This document shows positions 1 through 8,068 of a DNA stretch of 20,166 bases, piece after piece. Location of the stretch: positions 27,366-47,531 of the forward strand of contig DAEV01000096.1 in the NCBI GenBank assembly GCA_002509495.1. Direction: 5' to 3'. Source of the stretch: Methanolinea sp. UBA473. Lineage in GTDB: Archaea > Halobacteriota > Methanomicrobia > Methanomicrobiales > Methanospirillaceae. A program made the position numbers and the translations under genes. A model generated the notes under the pieces. That model was not told the origin of the DNA and ran no database searches. It saw nothing but the letters and a program-made list of their open reading frames with translations. Position 1 is the first letter of the stretch, and every line of letters starts with the position of its first letter.

Positions 1-848
1 CGGAAATGGTGGCCGAACTTGTATCCCGTGCGGGGCACATAGCCGTGGTTTCTCAAATCTTCATAGACACGCAGCTTCCCGGGGAGTTCCGGATCGCCTG
101 AGGAGATCCTTTCGAAATACTCTTCCGCCGTGACAGGCTGCCCGTCGCTCGCGAGGGTCAGCCTGCCGGATCGCATCAGGGACAGAATCTCGAGAGGGGA
201 CAGCACACGGCGCACCGGATCCAGGCGGATCCCGAAAATCCCGTTCCCCTCCTCATCCGTTGCCGCTGTCCGGACCACCGCATATTTCCCGACCAGATCC
301 GCTCCATGGAGGCCGGGCGCGTCGCCGCCCCTTTCCCCGGAAAGCGTATGCAGTTTCACCTCGTAATAGGTCAGCTCGTTCTCGTCATCCACGACGGAGA
401 GGATATGCTGCTTGCGGAGATTGGAGGAGGCCCCGGCCTCTCGGATGAGGACGGTAAAGTCGATCAGGTCGCGCTCGGAGATCACCCGGACCATGTACTG
501 GGACTGCCCTCTTCCCGGACGCTCCCCGCGCCGGAAGACCCTGAAATCATGGGGGCCTGTCTGCACAACGTACCCGCGCTCGCGAATATCCCTGTACACA
601 AGGAAACTCCGGAAAAAATTGGGTTTTACTGCGAACACTGCAAGGATACGGTCGAAATCATACCCAGGGACCGTGATGCGGCCGCGGTGAACCAGGTATG
701 CGGCTTCTTCCGGCGCGAGACGTATCCCCTCCTTGTCAGGTCGTCCGTAACCGCTCTGGTCGTAGAGCACCCTCCCCTCATTCCCGAGCCGGACCCAGGT
801 CCCGTCGAACGCGGCGTTCACGCGGTAGTATTCGACCGGGCCGCACAT
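1..848 (-). CDS. endA: tRNA-splicing endonuclease EndA, homodimeric type (3' end cut by window edge)
   Basis: EndA cuts introns out of archaeal pre-tRNA at the bulge-helix-bulge motif. The reverse strand is open from position 848 to the window edge, about 282 residues. The visible C-terminal end reads GYVPRTGYKFGHHFR, the family's catalytic motif: the Tyr of GYV and the second His of GHHF correspond to the catalytic Tyr and His. The catalytic Lys lies beyond the window. Before it there is a full extra copy of the fold, starting near residue 6 (YYRVNAAFDG) and including GYVVQTGPHDFRVFRRG at about residues 92-108, a degenerate copy of the catalytic repeat. Two repeats in one chain indicate the alpha2 enzyme of roughly 350 residues found in Archaeoglobus and many methanogens. 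The start is the only ATG in frame after the in-frame TGA at 897-899; it has no clear Shine-Dalgarno sequence. Confidence 0.9.
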   Translation of the reverse strand, partial: MCGPVEYYRVNAAFDGTWVRLGNEGRVLYDQSGYGRPDKEGIRLAPEEAAYLVHRGRITVPGYDFDRILAVFAVKPNFFRSFLVYRDIRERGYVVQTGPHDFRVFRRGERPGRGQSQYMVRVISERDLIDFTVLIREAGASSNLRKQHILSVVDDENELTYYEVKLHTLSGERGGDAPGLHGADLVGKYAVVRTAATDEEGNGIFGIRLDPVRRVLSPLEILSLMRSGRLTLASDGQPVTAEEYFERISSGDPELPGKLRVYEDLRNHGYVPRTGYKFGHHF

Positions 849-1071
849 AATATCATGCGGGGATCCGGGTATGCCGCCGGTGTGGTGCCGGGTCGCTCAT
901 TTCCTCCTCCTCAATCTCATTTTTTTAGAGAAGATGGGTCCGTCAGCGATCCGCTCCGGGGACGGGATAACCCCCGAAGATTCCTTCTCCAGGTCCATGG
1001 ATATGAATACTCCTGATGAAACGATCGATTCTTAATAAAAGAAGGTATGACTACTGGATGCTTGCAAAAGG
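849..1071. other. divergent intergenic region between endA and the DNA methyltransferase
   Basis: No gene can be supported here. On the reverse strand there is a TATA-like CTAAAAAAAT at about 917-928, placed to start transcription near 898-900, for endA. A strong Shine-Dalgarno run (GAGGAGGA) precedes an ATG at 900 on the reverse strand, but that frame stops after 15 codons at 853, five bases before the endA ATG. A 33-codon reverse-strand frame (897-998), in the same frame as endA but closed by TGA, and a 33-codon forward frame (934-1035) overlap each other and resemble nothing I know. Confidence 0.4.
1031..1041 (+). promoter_or_regulatory. putative TATA box for the DNA methyltransferase
   Basis: CTTAATAAAAG is a plausible archaeal TATA element. 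It would place the transcription start near 1060, giving a very short leader before the ATG at 1072. No strong Shine-Dalgarno sequence precedes that ATG, which fits a short-leader or leaderless transcript. Confidence 0.4.
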
Positions 1072-2247
1072 ATGATCCCTGAAAAAGATGGATTTCTGTT
1101 ACTCGCTGCGGGTTTCACTGGATCGCCCACAGAGGGTGATCTCGGTATTATCCAGTCCATGAATGATCATTTTTCAAAAAAAAGCGTTTTCTTTGAGATA
1201 AAGAATCACCACATCGTCCTGAATTTACATTCGCTTGACCTTGATTCATTTGAACAACAGGTACGCAAAGCAATCATTGATGCGAAGAAAACCGGCCCGG
1301 TTCATGAGGATGAATTCGAAGAGATCCTGCGTAAAATCGAGGGCATAGGAAGCTACGGTTTGAAGGCCGGCAGGAGAATTTACACCGGATACAACAAAGA
1401 AAGAAAAGTCCGGAATCGTCCGGATAAAATTTTGCGGAGAAATTCCTGTTATTACGCCTTGAACCACAATTTTTCAGAGAAAAACAATGAAATTCCCAAA
1501 GAATTTGAGAATACGATACTATGCTCCGATAGTGAAGAGGTTCTGAAAAAATTACCCGATAATTGTGTGGATCTGATCTTCACCTCGCCGCCCTATAATT
1601 TTGGTTTAGGCTATGATACGGGGGAAGACGGGGTTTCCTGGGAGAAATACTTCAATAAATTATTTGCAGTGTTTGACGAGTGCGTCAGAGTACTGAAAAA
1701 CGGAGGCAGAATAGCTGTCAACGTTCAACCCCTGTTTTCCGACCATATCCCAAGTCACCAGATTATTGCGAATTATTTCATCCGGAAAAAAATGATCTGG
1801 AAAGGGGAGATCCTTTGGGAAAAGAACAATTATAATTGTAAATATACGGCGTGGGGGAGCTGGAAGAGTCCAAGCAGCCCTTACCTGAAATATACCTGGG
1901 AATTTGTTGAAATATTTTCGAAAGGCGATCTTGTGAAAAAAGGATCGAAGGAAAATATTGACATTACCGCCGATGAATTCAAAAAATGGGTTGTGGCAAA
2001 ATGGTCGATTACACCGGAAACGAATATGAAAAAATTCAACCACCCTGCAATGTTTCCCGAAGAACTTGCGTTCCGCATTTTAAAGTTATTCAGTTTTCAG
2101 AACGATCTCATCCTTGACCCCTTCAACGGGGTAGGAACAACGACGCTGGTTGCCAGAAAAACCAACAGGAGATACCTCGGTATTGATATTTCAGAAGAAT
2201 ACTGTAAAGCGGCGGAGTCGCGTCTTCGTCAAAATCCTTCAGAATGA
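1072..2247 (+). CDS. site-specific DNA methyltransferase (beta-class, N4-cytosine or N6-adenine)
   Basis: Transfers a methyl group from S-adenosylmethionine to an exocyclic amino group of DNA. In the 391 residues the catalytic motif TSPPYN is at about 171-176 and the SAM-binding motif DPFNGVGTT at about 349-357, followed by the helix GIDISEEYCKAAESRL. Catalytic motif before SAM motif is the beta-class order, with the target-recognition region between them (about 180-345). Residues 1-140 form an additional N-terminal region that I do not recognise. The gene is far richer in A+T than everything around it, rich in Lys, Asn and Ile codons, and has no adjacent restriction endonuclease, so it looks like a transferred orphan methyltransferase. 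An alternative start is the ATG at 1159, which would remove 29 residues. Whether it modifies A or C cannot be decided from SPPY alone. Confidence 0.88.
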   Translation: MIPEKDGFLLLAAGFTGSPTEGDLGIIQSMNDHFSKKSVFFEIKNHHIVLNLHSLDLDSFEQQVRKAIIDAKKTGPVHEDEFEEILRKIEGIGSYGLKAGRRIYTGYNKERKVRNRPDKILRRNSCYYALNHNFSEKNNEIPKEFENTILCSDSEEVLKKLPDNCVDLIFTSPPYNFGLGYDTGEDGVSWEKYFNKLFAVFDECVRVLKNGGRIAVNVQPLFSDHIPSHQIIANYFIRKKMIWKGEILWEKNNYNCKYTAWGSWKSPSSPYLKYTWEFVEIFSKGDLVKKGSKENIDITADEFKKWVVAKWSITPETNMKKFNHPAMFPEELAFRILKLFSFQNDLILDPFNGVGTTTLVARKTNRRYLGIDISEEYCKAAESRLRQNPSE

Positions 2248-2275
2248 ATGTTATAAATTTAAATATAATATAATT

Positions 2276-2292
2276 TACAATTTATTTTTACT
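2276..2292 (+). terminator. T-rich terminator after the DNA methyltransferase
   Basis: TTTATTTTTA lies about 30 nt past the methyltransferase stop codon, in an AT-rich tract. Archaeal RNA polymerase terminates at oligo-T without needing a hairpin. No strong stem was seen. Confidence 0.35.
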
Positions 2293-2476
2293 GCGGAACA
2301 TCGTTTCACATTCCATATGTATGCGGCAGGCCCACCCCTGATCAGGAAAAGATCATTCTTATGGAATACCCGTGGAATCCTGGTTTTCCGGAATCTACCT
2401 TAAAATTTCGTTTCAATCAGTGAATACTCTCCGTTTTGGGGAATGCGATCCCTGCGGAGAAGGATCCCTGATGCAT

Positions 2477-2497
2477 TACATAAGTATTTCGTATGTA
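2477..2497. promoter_or_regulatory. inverted repeat upstream of the six-gene operon, possible operator
   Basis: Six-base arms TACATA (2477-2482) and TATGTA (2492-2497) are separated by nine bases, about 160 nt before the first operon gene. The size and spacing suit a dimeric helix-turn-helix regulator, but the arms are short and AT-rich, so chance is possible. Confidence 0.25.
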
Positions 2498-2654
2498 GTA
2501 CTTTTTGGAAAAAATACGCCCATACAAGGAAGGACTTATACAGGGGTGGCAGGAAACCTCTTCTTTCAGACATTTTAACGGGCTGTAGCCGGGACTTGGC
2601 CGAACAGGAATCCCTTGGGATCCGGCGGCCTGCTATGGGGAGGAAGAGGGGAAG

Positions 2655-3254
2655 ATGTTCATCAACTGCGGCGGTTTCATGCCCGGATCCTGCGTCAACG
2701 GGCCGGGGCGGCGGGCGGTCGTCTGGGTGCAGGGATGTCCCCTCCGGTGCCCGGGCTGTTTTAACCGGGATCTATGGTCATTCCGTCCCCGGCACGTCGT
2801 GCATGTGAAAGAGCTGGCGGAACGGATTCTTGGCCTCCCTGATATCGAGGGGGTAACGTTCTCCGGAGGCGAACCGTTCTGCCAGGCACGGGCTTTGGCA
2901 ATCCTTGGACAGGTGCTCCAGGATGCAGGACTCACCATCGTCACCTATTCGGGATATCCGCGTGGTACCCTCGCCCGGACCCGCCGGGAATCCTGGAGGG
3001 CTCTTCTCGCAGTGACCGATCTTCTCGTCGCCGGACCCTTCCTGGCCCACAAACGTTCCGGCGGACCTCTTGGAGGGTCTTCCAACCAGGAACTGGTATT
3101 TCTGACGCCCAGACTCGCGGGACGGGACGTGGAAGGGAGGGCATCTGAAGAGGTGGAGTTCGTCATCTCCCCCGGGGGGGAGGTAACCGCCACGGGGTTT
3201 CCGGCTCGAGGCTGCATCCTGTCCCGTTCGCCTGCCTGGAAAGGAGGTGCCTGA
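2655..3254 (+). CDS. NrdG-type radical SAM activating-enzyme-like protein
   Basis: Small radical SAM protein of the 4Fe-4S single-cluster activase type (NrdG, PflA). Of 199 residues, CPLRCPGC at 28-35 gives the CX3CX2C cluster ligands, SGGEP at 70-74 is the SAM-binding GGE motif, and LVAGPF followed by GSSNQ (about 141-145) matches the NrdG pattern. Such enzymes normally make a glycyl radical on a partner. No glycyl-radical enzyme lies in this window, so the partner is probably another product of this operon or is encoded elsewhere. The ATG at 2655 is preceded by GAGGGG at good spacing. It is the first gene of a six-gene operon; the next gene starts 5 nt after its stop. This is unlikely to be the ordinary ribonucleotide reductase activase because nrdD is absent. 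Confidence 0.82.
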   Translation: MFINCGGFMPGSCVNGPGRRAVVWVQGCPLRCPGCFNRDLWSFRPRHVVHVKELAERILGLPDIEGVTFSGGEPFCQARALAILGQVLQDAGLTIVTYSGYPRGTLARTRRESWRALLAVTDLLVAGPFLAHKRSGGPLGGSSNQELVFLTPRLAGRDVEGRASEEVEFVISPGGEVTATGFPARGCILSRSPAWKGGA

Positions 3255-3259
3255 TCGCA

Positions 3260-3655
3260 ATGTCGCATTTTTCCAGGATCAGGACCACGTTCCGTGACCG
3301 GGAACTGCTGATCCAGTGCCTGCGGGAGGCAGGATACCAGGTGCAGGATGGCGGAGTCGTTCGGGGGTACCAGGGGGAGAAACAGGTGGATTTTGTCGTT
3401 TCAGGGAAAGGCGGGTACGGTATCGGGTTCGTGCAGAACACGGACGGGATCTTTGACATGGTCACCGACTCGTGGGGTGTTGCAGGGGAGGAGAAAAAGA
3501 TCCTTGAATCCCTCCGGCAGCATTACCCCGGGATCTCCCGGGAATACGCAAAAAGGCTTGTCATGGACCAGACTGCGCGGGAAGGGTATTCCCTTGTTTC
3601 GGAAGAGGAGCAGGAAGATGGATCGGTCCGAATCGTCGTGCGAAGGTGGGTGTGA
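3260..3655 (+). CDS. DUF1257 (Ycf35-like) protein
   Basis: A 131-residue soluble protein matching the DUF1257/Ycf35 family, with the typical opening MSHFSRIRTTFRD, a central V.GY.GEK..DFVV segment, and a YG.GFVQN.DG.FDMV.D.WG motif at about residues 54-72. The biochemical role of the family is unknown; members occur in plastids, cyanobacteria and scattered bacteria, often beside a Ycf46-type AAA+ ATPase and DUF2997. Both partners are present here. The start has AAGGAGGTG about 13 nt upstream. The stop overlaps the GTG codons from which the next gene could start, suggesting coupled translation. Family assignment is firm; function is not. Confidence 0.85.
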   Translation: MSHFSRIRTTFRDRELLIQCLREAGYQVQDGGVVRGYQGEKQVDFVVSGKGGYGIGFVQNTDGIFDMVTDSWGVAGEEKKILESLRQHYPGISREYAKRLVMDQTAREGYSLVSEEEQEDGSVRIVVRRWV

Positions 3656-3657
3656 GG

Positions 3658-5220
3658 ATGGATTCGCCTGATACCGAGATGCTCGCCCAGATCGACCTCT
3701 CTCTCCGGGCCAGGGTCACCCTCCTTGTCCTTCACACTGCAGAGGAGGAGCGGGCGGTCCGGATGGTGCAGGAGGTCTGTTCCCGGTGGCAGCCGCCACG
3801 CCCATGCCTTTCCTGGGACCTCGTGGATGGGTTCTCCGGAGCAGGCCCTGCCCAGGGCCGTGCGGGCCAGTCCAGGGACCCGCTGGCAGCACTTGATGAA
3901 CTGGAAAAGACCGACGATGCTGCAGTCGTTCTCCTCAAGGACTTCCACGAGTTCTGGGGAAACCCCGCCGTAAAGCGGAGGTTGCGCACCCTCGCACAGA
4001 AGTTCCGGTTCTCCCGCCGGACGATGGTGGTAATCACCCCTTCCCTGAAAGTACCCGAGGAGATCCGGGACGAGTCCGTGGTCCTTCAGATCCCTCCGCC
4101 CTCGGCCCGGGAGCTGGAACGGGAGCTGGACCGGCTCCTGTTGGGAAGCGGCGTCCAGAACTCCCTCACTCCGCTCGGAAAAGAGAAACTGATCCAGGCG
4201 GCCCTCGGCATGACCCTCAACCAGGCCCGCCGGTCCTTCTCAAAAGCCATCGTAAAGCGCGGGACACTGGACGACCGGGATATCGAGGGGGTCGTGGCCG
4301 AGAAAAAAGACATCCTCTCCCAGAGTGAAGCCCTGGAGTTCTACAGCGCCACGGAGACTCCGGAGAACGTAGGCGGACTTTCTGCCCTGAAGGAATGGCT
4401 TCGCCTTCGCGACCGGGCGTTGTCGCAGGAGGCCAGGGAATACGGGCTGCCGGCCCCGAAAGGGATCGCACTGATCGGAATCCCGGGAACAGGGAAGAGT
4501 CTCACTGCCAAGATGATCGCCGGGTTGTGGCGGATTCCCCTCCTCCGCCTGGACGTGGGGGCGCTCTTTGGCAGTTTCGTGGGTGAGTCCGAGGAGCGGA
4601 CACGCCATGCCCTCTCCCTTGCAGAGACCATCTCACCCTGCATCCTCTGGATCGACGAGATGGAGAAGGCTTTTTCATTCGGGAACGGGGATTCCGGGAC
4701 AAGCCAGCGGGTGTTTGCGAGCATCCTCACCTGGATGCAGGACAAGACGGCCCCCTGTTTCGTGGTGGCTACCGCCAACGATGTCTCGGCCCTGCCTCCC
4801 GAACTCCTCCGGAAAGGCAGGTTTGACGAGATCTTCTTCCTCGACCTTCCCTCTCTCCCGGAACGAAGGGAGATATTCTCGGTCCACCTCCGGAAGCGGA
4901 AATGCCTGGCCGACGAGTACGACCTGGACCTCCTGGCCCGGGTATCCGAAGGCTACGTGGGGTCCGAGATCGAGCAGACCGTCATCGACGCGATGTACCT
5001 TGCCTTCAACCAGCAGATGCGGCGCATCACTACGGAAGACATCCTGGCCGCCCTCCAGAGCCAGGTACCTCTCTCCGTCTCCCAGCGGGAGGTCGTGGAA
5101 GGGCTGCGGCTCTGGCTGCGGGAAGGACGTGCCCTCTCCGCATCCTTCCCCACAACCCCTGAAAGACAGGAGAACCCCTCGATCCGGCTGGATCCCCTGA
5201 AGGCACCCGGTACACGGTGA
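3658..5220 (+). CDS. Ycf46-like AAA+ ATPase
   Basis: A 520-residue AAA+ ATPase. The N-terminal part (about 1-230) is the Ycf46-type regulatory domain, including an internal degenerate AAA-like stretch (AAVVLLKDFHEFW, RTMVVITPS). The C-terminal ATPase domain has Walker A GIPGTGKS (about 274-281), Walker B ILWIDEME (about 329-336), sensor-1 Asn in VATAND (about 374) and arginine fingers in RKGRFDE (about 385-391), so it should hydrolyse ATP as a hexamer. A helical lid and a 40-residue tail follow. In cyanobacteria Ycf46 has been linked to regulation of CO2 use; no such role can be assumed in a methanogen. The ATG at 3658 is chosen for its fit to GAAGGTGGG upstream; GTG at 3646 or 3652 would add four or two residues. 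It sits two bases after DUF1257. Confidence 0.88.
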   Translation: MDSPDTEMLAQIDLSLRARVTLLVLHTAEEERAVRMVQEVCSRWQPPRPCLSWDLVDGFSGAGPAQGRAGQSRDPLAALDELEKTDDAAVVLLKDFHEFWGNPAVKRRLRTLAQKFRFSRRTMVVITPSLKVPEEIRDESVVLQIPPPSARELERELDRLLLGSGVQNSLTPLGKEKLIQAALGMTLNQARRSFSKAIVKRGTLDDRDIEGVVAEKKDILSQSEALEFYSATETPENVGGLSALKEWLRLRDRALSQEAREYGLPAPKGIALIGIPGTGKSLTAKMIAGLWRIPLLRLDVGALFGSFVGESEERTRHALSLAETISPCILWIDEMEKAFSFGNGDSGTSQRVFASILTWMQDKTAPCFVVATANDVSALPPELLRKGRFDEIFFLDLPSLPERREIFSVHLRKRKCLADEYDLDLLARVSEGYVGSEIEQTVIDAMYLAFNQQMRRITTEDILAALQSQVPLSVSQREVVEGLRLWLREGRALSASFPTTPERQENPSIRLDPLKAPGTR

Positions 5221-5227
5221 TCTCCGG

Positions 5228-8068
5228 ATGACATCCCCTGCCCGCTGCCAGGAACGACTGTCGTCCCGCATACCGCTTTTCGGCAGCCTGTTCCGGGACA
5301 GGTTCCTTCAACGACTGGAAGACGCAGCCGGGAGGGGAGATCCCGGTGCGGTAAGGACCCTTGCAGGGATCGCACAGGGATCCCCGGAAGGACGCAGTAA
5401 GGCCGTAGATGTACTCTCTCATCTGGCGAGCCCGGAGGCGATCGACGTCTTCTGTGCCTTCCTGCTCGCCCACGATGATCCCGTCCTCATGGCGATTGCG
5501 GAGCGGAACGGCTACCTGCCGAAGGACGAGGGGAAAAGGGCGGTTTACCTGTTTTTAACCGGGAGGGACGAGGAGTACGCCAGGCTTGACCCCGGTCCCG
5601 GCCATTCCCTCCTTGTCAGGGGATACCTTGCCTCCCCGGAACCGGTCAGGATGCGTATCCTGGGCTCCGCACGCCGCCGGGGATTGAACGAGCTCATCCC
5701 GGTCCTGGGCCGCGACCAGCCGGAGATGCCCGTCCGGTCCTGCAGGGAATGGCAGGTGCAGATCGATCTGCTGTCAGAAGAGCAGAGATGGAACGAACTC
5801 TTCCGGCTGATCTTTTCCCTGCCCCTGCCGACTTCGGTGGAAACCATCCACCGCCTGGCTGCTGCGGGATGGGAATCCCCGGAATGCGACAGGATCCTGT
5901 GGAATGATCTCCGCGCTTTCGCCCCCGATTCCTGGTCGGCTCCGGAACCTGGCGATCCCCAGGCCGACACGCTGCAGAGCTCAGCAGGACTCGTGGCGAA
6001 GATGTCGGTTTCTCCGGACGGAGGCCTTCTTGCCTGCGGAATTCATGATGGATCGATCCATATCTGGAAGATCCCGGAAGGAAGTCTCCTCCATTCCCTC
6101 GAACGGGGGCGAACGGGTATCACGGCCCTCGAATTCAGCCCGGATGGAGATATCCTTGCGGCGGGGGATGCAGATGGCACCCTGCGTCTTTTCGATCCCC
6201 TGGAAGGCAGGCTCAAGGCCACCATTTCTGCCCATCAGGGTCTGGTCCGGTCAATTATTTATCATGGCCTGGACGGGTCGCTGGTCAGCGCCGGGGCGGA
6301 CGGATCGCTTCGATGTCATAATCCTTCGACCTGCGGTCTCCGGTGGGGACGGGAGGCGCACACCGGGCCGATCACCTGCCTGGCGGGATCAGGGGGCAGA
6401 ATCGCAACCGGCGGTGAGGATTGCCTTGTAAGAGTATGGGAGGAGGATGGATTGCGTTCGTCCGACCTCAGGGGTCACCGTTCGCCTCCCTTCTTCCTGG
6501 TCTTCGGGGGAGACGGAAGGTTCCTGGCAAGCGGGGGAGGCCAGGGATTCATACGGGTATGGTGCCTTCCGGAGGGCACCCTGGCAAGGACAATCGATCC
6601 TGGAGACTCCCCTATCGTGGCATGGTCGGCCTCTCCTGACGGCTCCCTTCTGGCTCTTGGGGGTCAGGACGGTCGTATCAGGGTTCTTTCCCTTCCGGGG
6701 GGTGAAGAACTGGCGGAATTCCAGGTCCATGGCGGAGGGATCGCCTGTGTCGCCCTCTCACCCGACAAGACCCTGCTGTCCGCCGGATCCCGTGACGGGA
6801 TGTTGCAAATCTGGTCTGTCATGGAGAAACGTCTTGTGAAACGCCGGAAAGTCCACCGGGACTGCGTTCGCCACATCTCCTTCCCCGGCTCCGCAGGCGC
6901 GATCGTGAGCTCGGGGTGGGACGGGACCGTTTGTCTCCGGCGCATCCCGGAATGCATCCCTGTCTGCACAATGAAGTGCCGTTCTCCGGGTATCCACGCC
7001 CTTGCCGCGACGCCTGATGGGAGGATCCTGGTCAGCGGAGGGGAGGATGGGGGGATCCGGGTATGGGATCCCGGTGCAGGGGGTCTCAGAATGATCATCG
7101 ATGCGTACACCAACTGCATCCTCTCTCTTGCCCTGGACCCGGCGGGTTGCCTTGCGGCCTGTGCGGGAAGGGATGGGAGCCTCTCCGTCTGGGACCTGAA
7201 GAACGGATCCCTCCGCGCGACGCTGACTGGACACCGGGGCACCCTCCATGCAATCGCTATAAGCCCCGACGGGACCCTCCTGGCCGCCGGAGGATGGGAT
7301 GAATCGGTCAGGATCTGGTCGCTGCCGGACGGGACCCTGAAGGCAACCTTCCGGGGCCATCGGAGCCTTGTCACATCCCTTGCCTTCACCCCGGACGGAG
7401 GGTCTCTCGTCTCGGGATCGAATGACCGGACGATCAGGGTCTGGGACATTCCCTCCGGTTCCCCCGGAATCGTTCTGGATGGGCATTCGCATATCGTCTC
7501 CTGCCTGGGAATATCCACAGACGGAAGACTCCTTGCCTCCGGGAGCTGGGACCGGACCGTTCGGACATGGTCCCTTCCGGACGGGGAGTCTCTCCAGGTA
7601 TTAAAGGGGGAACCGGAAGGGAGGATCACCTGCCTGTCGCTCCACCCCGATGGCAGCCTCCTGTGCTCGGGGAGCGACAACGGGGGGATTCGTTTCTGGA
7701 CTCTCCCGGACGGGCTTCCGGTGCGGACCCGGGCAAGGCACCCGGGACCACTCTCTTCGGCCTGTCTTCTCCCGCTGCACCATCTCCTTGCAACTGCCAG
7801 CCACGACGGATCCCTTAAGACCTGGCGCCTGCCATGGACCCGCCCCCTCTGCAAAACTACCCCCGGAGACCTGTCGTTCGTACGGGCGCAGATCCCTCCC
7901 GGGCCTCACATGCACAATGCAAGGAACTGGCTCTTCCTTGAACGGCTGTTATCCGGCCGGTTCCGTAACTGGGTGGAGTGCTGCGGGTCCGGCCTTCCTG
8001 CAGGCCCCTACGAGATCGAGGTGGTTGAGGAGCCGCCTTATGCGGATTACGGAGGCAGGTATGGATAA
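5228..8068 (+). CDS. large WD40 beta-propeller protein with helical N-terminal domain
   Basis: A 946-residue protein. Residues 1-240 are helical and HEAT-like (for example AVRTLAGIAQGSPEG and AIDVFCAFLLAHDDPV), with no catalytic motif. Residues about 250-885 contain about 15 WD40 repeats, each around 42 residues, with the SPDG...LASG..DG.IRVW pattern most regular in repeats 9-14. This equals two seven-bladed propellers plus one extra repeat. The last 60 residues are different and end in YADYGGRYG. WD40 arrays bind proteins or peptides, so this is probably the scaffold or substrate-recognition part of the operon's complex. There is no signal peptide or membrane segment. It starts 7 nt after the AAA+ gene and its last 8 nt overlap the Hsp70-like gene. 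Long WD40 proteins are uncommon in archaea, suggesting acquisition from bacteria. Confidence 0.9.
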   Translation: MTSPARCQERLSSRIPLFGSLFRDRFLQRLEDAAGRGDPGAVRTLAGIAQGSPEGRSKAVDVLSHLASPEAIDVFCAFLLAHDDPVLMAIAERNGYLPKDEGKRAVYLFLTGRDEEYARLDPGPGHSLLVRGYLASPEPVRMRILGSARRRGLNELIPVLGRDQPEMPVRSCREWQVQIDLLSEEQRWNELFRLIFSLPLPTSVETIHRLAAAGWESPECDRILWNDLRAFAPDSWSAPEPGDPQADTLQSSAGLVAKMSVSPDGGLLACGIHDGSIHIWKIPEGSLLHSLERGRTGITALEFSPDGDILAAGDADGTLRLFDPLEGRLKATISAHQGLVRSIIYHGLDGSLVSAGADGSLRCHNPSTCGLRWGREAHTGPITCLAGSGGRIATGGEDCLVRVWEEDGLRSSDLRGHRSPPFFLVFGGDGRFLASGGGQGFIRVWCLPEGTLARTIDPGDSPIVAWSASPDGSLLALGGQDGRIRVLSLPGGEELAEFQVHGGGIACVALSPDKTLLSAGSRDGMLQIWSVMEKRLVKRRKVHRDCVRHISFPGSAGAIVSSGWDGTVCLRRIPECIPVCTMKCRSPGIHALAATPDGRILVSGGEDGGIRVWDPGAGGLRMIIDAYTNCILSLALDPAGCLAACAGRDGSLSVWDLKNGSLRATLTGHRGTLHAIAISPDGTLLAAGGWDESVRIWSLPDGTLKATFRGHRSLVTSLAFTPDGGSLVSGSNDRTIRVWDIPSGSPGIVLDGHSHIVSCLGISTDGRLLASGSWDRTVRTWSLPDGESLQVLKGEPEGRITCLSLHPDGSLLCSGSDNGGIRFWTLPDGLPVRTRARHPGPLSSACLLPLHHLLATASHDGSLKTWRLPWTRPLCKTTPGDLSFVRAQIPPGPHMHNARNWLFLERLLSGRFRNWVECCGSGLPAGPYEIEVVEEPPYADYGGRYG
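5975..7860 (+). repeat. tandem WD40-coding repeats (about 15 units of about 126 nt)
   Basis: Repeat units are recognised by their ends, such as HDGSIHIW, ADGTLRLF, EDGGIRVW, RDGSLSVW, WDESVRIW, NDRTIRVW, WDRTVRTW, DNGGIRFW and HDGSLKTW. Units 3, 7 and 8 are the most degenerate. Nucleotide identity between units is modest, so this is an old duplication array in which function keeps the protein pattern. Confidence 0.85.

Larger units (their letters stand above)
2248..2654. other. 407-nt intergenic region, AT-rich at its left end
   Basis: No credible gene. The left part (about 2250-2290) is very AT-rich and ends in the T-rich run TTTATTTTTA (2281-2290), a likely terminator for the methyltransferase. 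The middle carries a dyad at 2477-2497 (arms TACATA and TATGTA). Two weak TATA candidates lie further right: CTTATACAG near 2534-2542 and ATTTTAACG near 2573-2581. The short reading frames that cross the region have no family features and their composition changes midway. Confidence 0.5.

Noticed and set aside
306..1016. Long forward open frame over the first kilobase
   Set aside because: It lies antisense to endA, whose catalytic motif GYVPRTGYKFGHHFR is unmistakable on the reverse strand; the forward translation shows no family features.
6664..7854. 396-codon reverse-strand frame
   Set aside because: Antisense shadow of the WD40 array; its apparent repeats only mirror the coding repeats of the other strand.
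7650..8060. Longer start for the Hsp70-like gene
   Set aside because: The extra residues would come from the WD40 gene in another frame; the Hsp70 fold begins right at the ATG at 8061.
8005..8068. Glycyl-radical-like tail (YGGRYG) at the end of the WD40 protein
   Set aside because: The tail is glycine-rich and near a radical SAM gene, but it lacks the RVCGY-type motif and the barrel of glycyl-radical enzymes.
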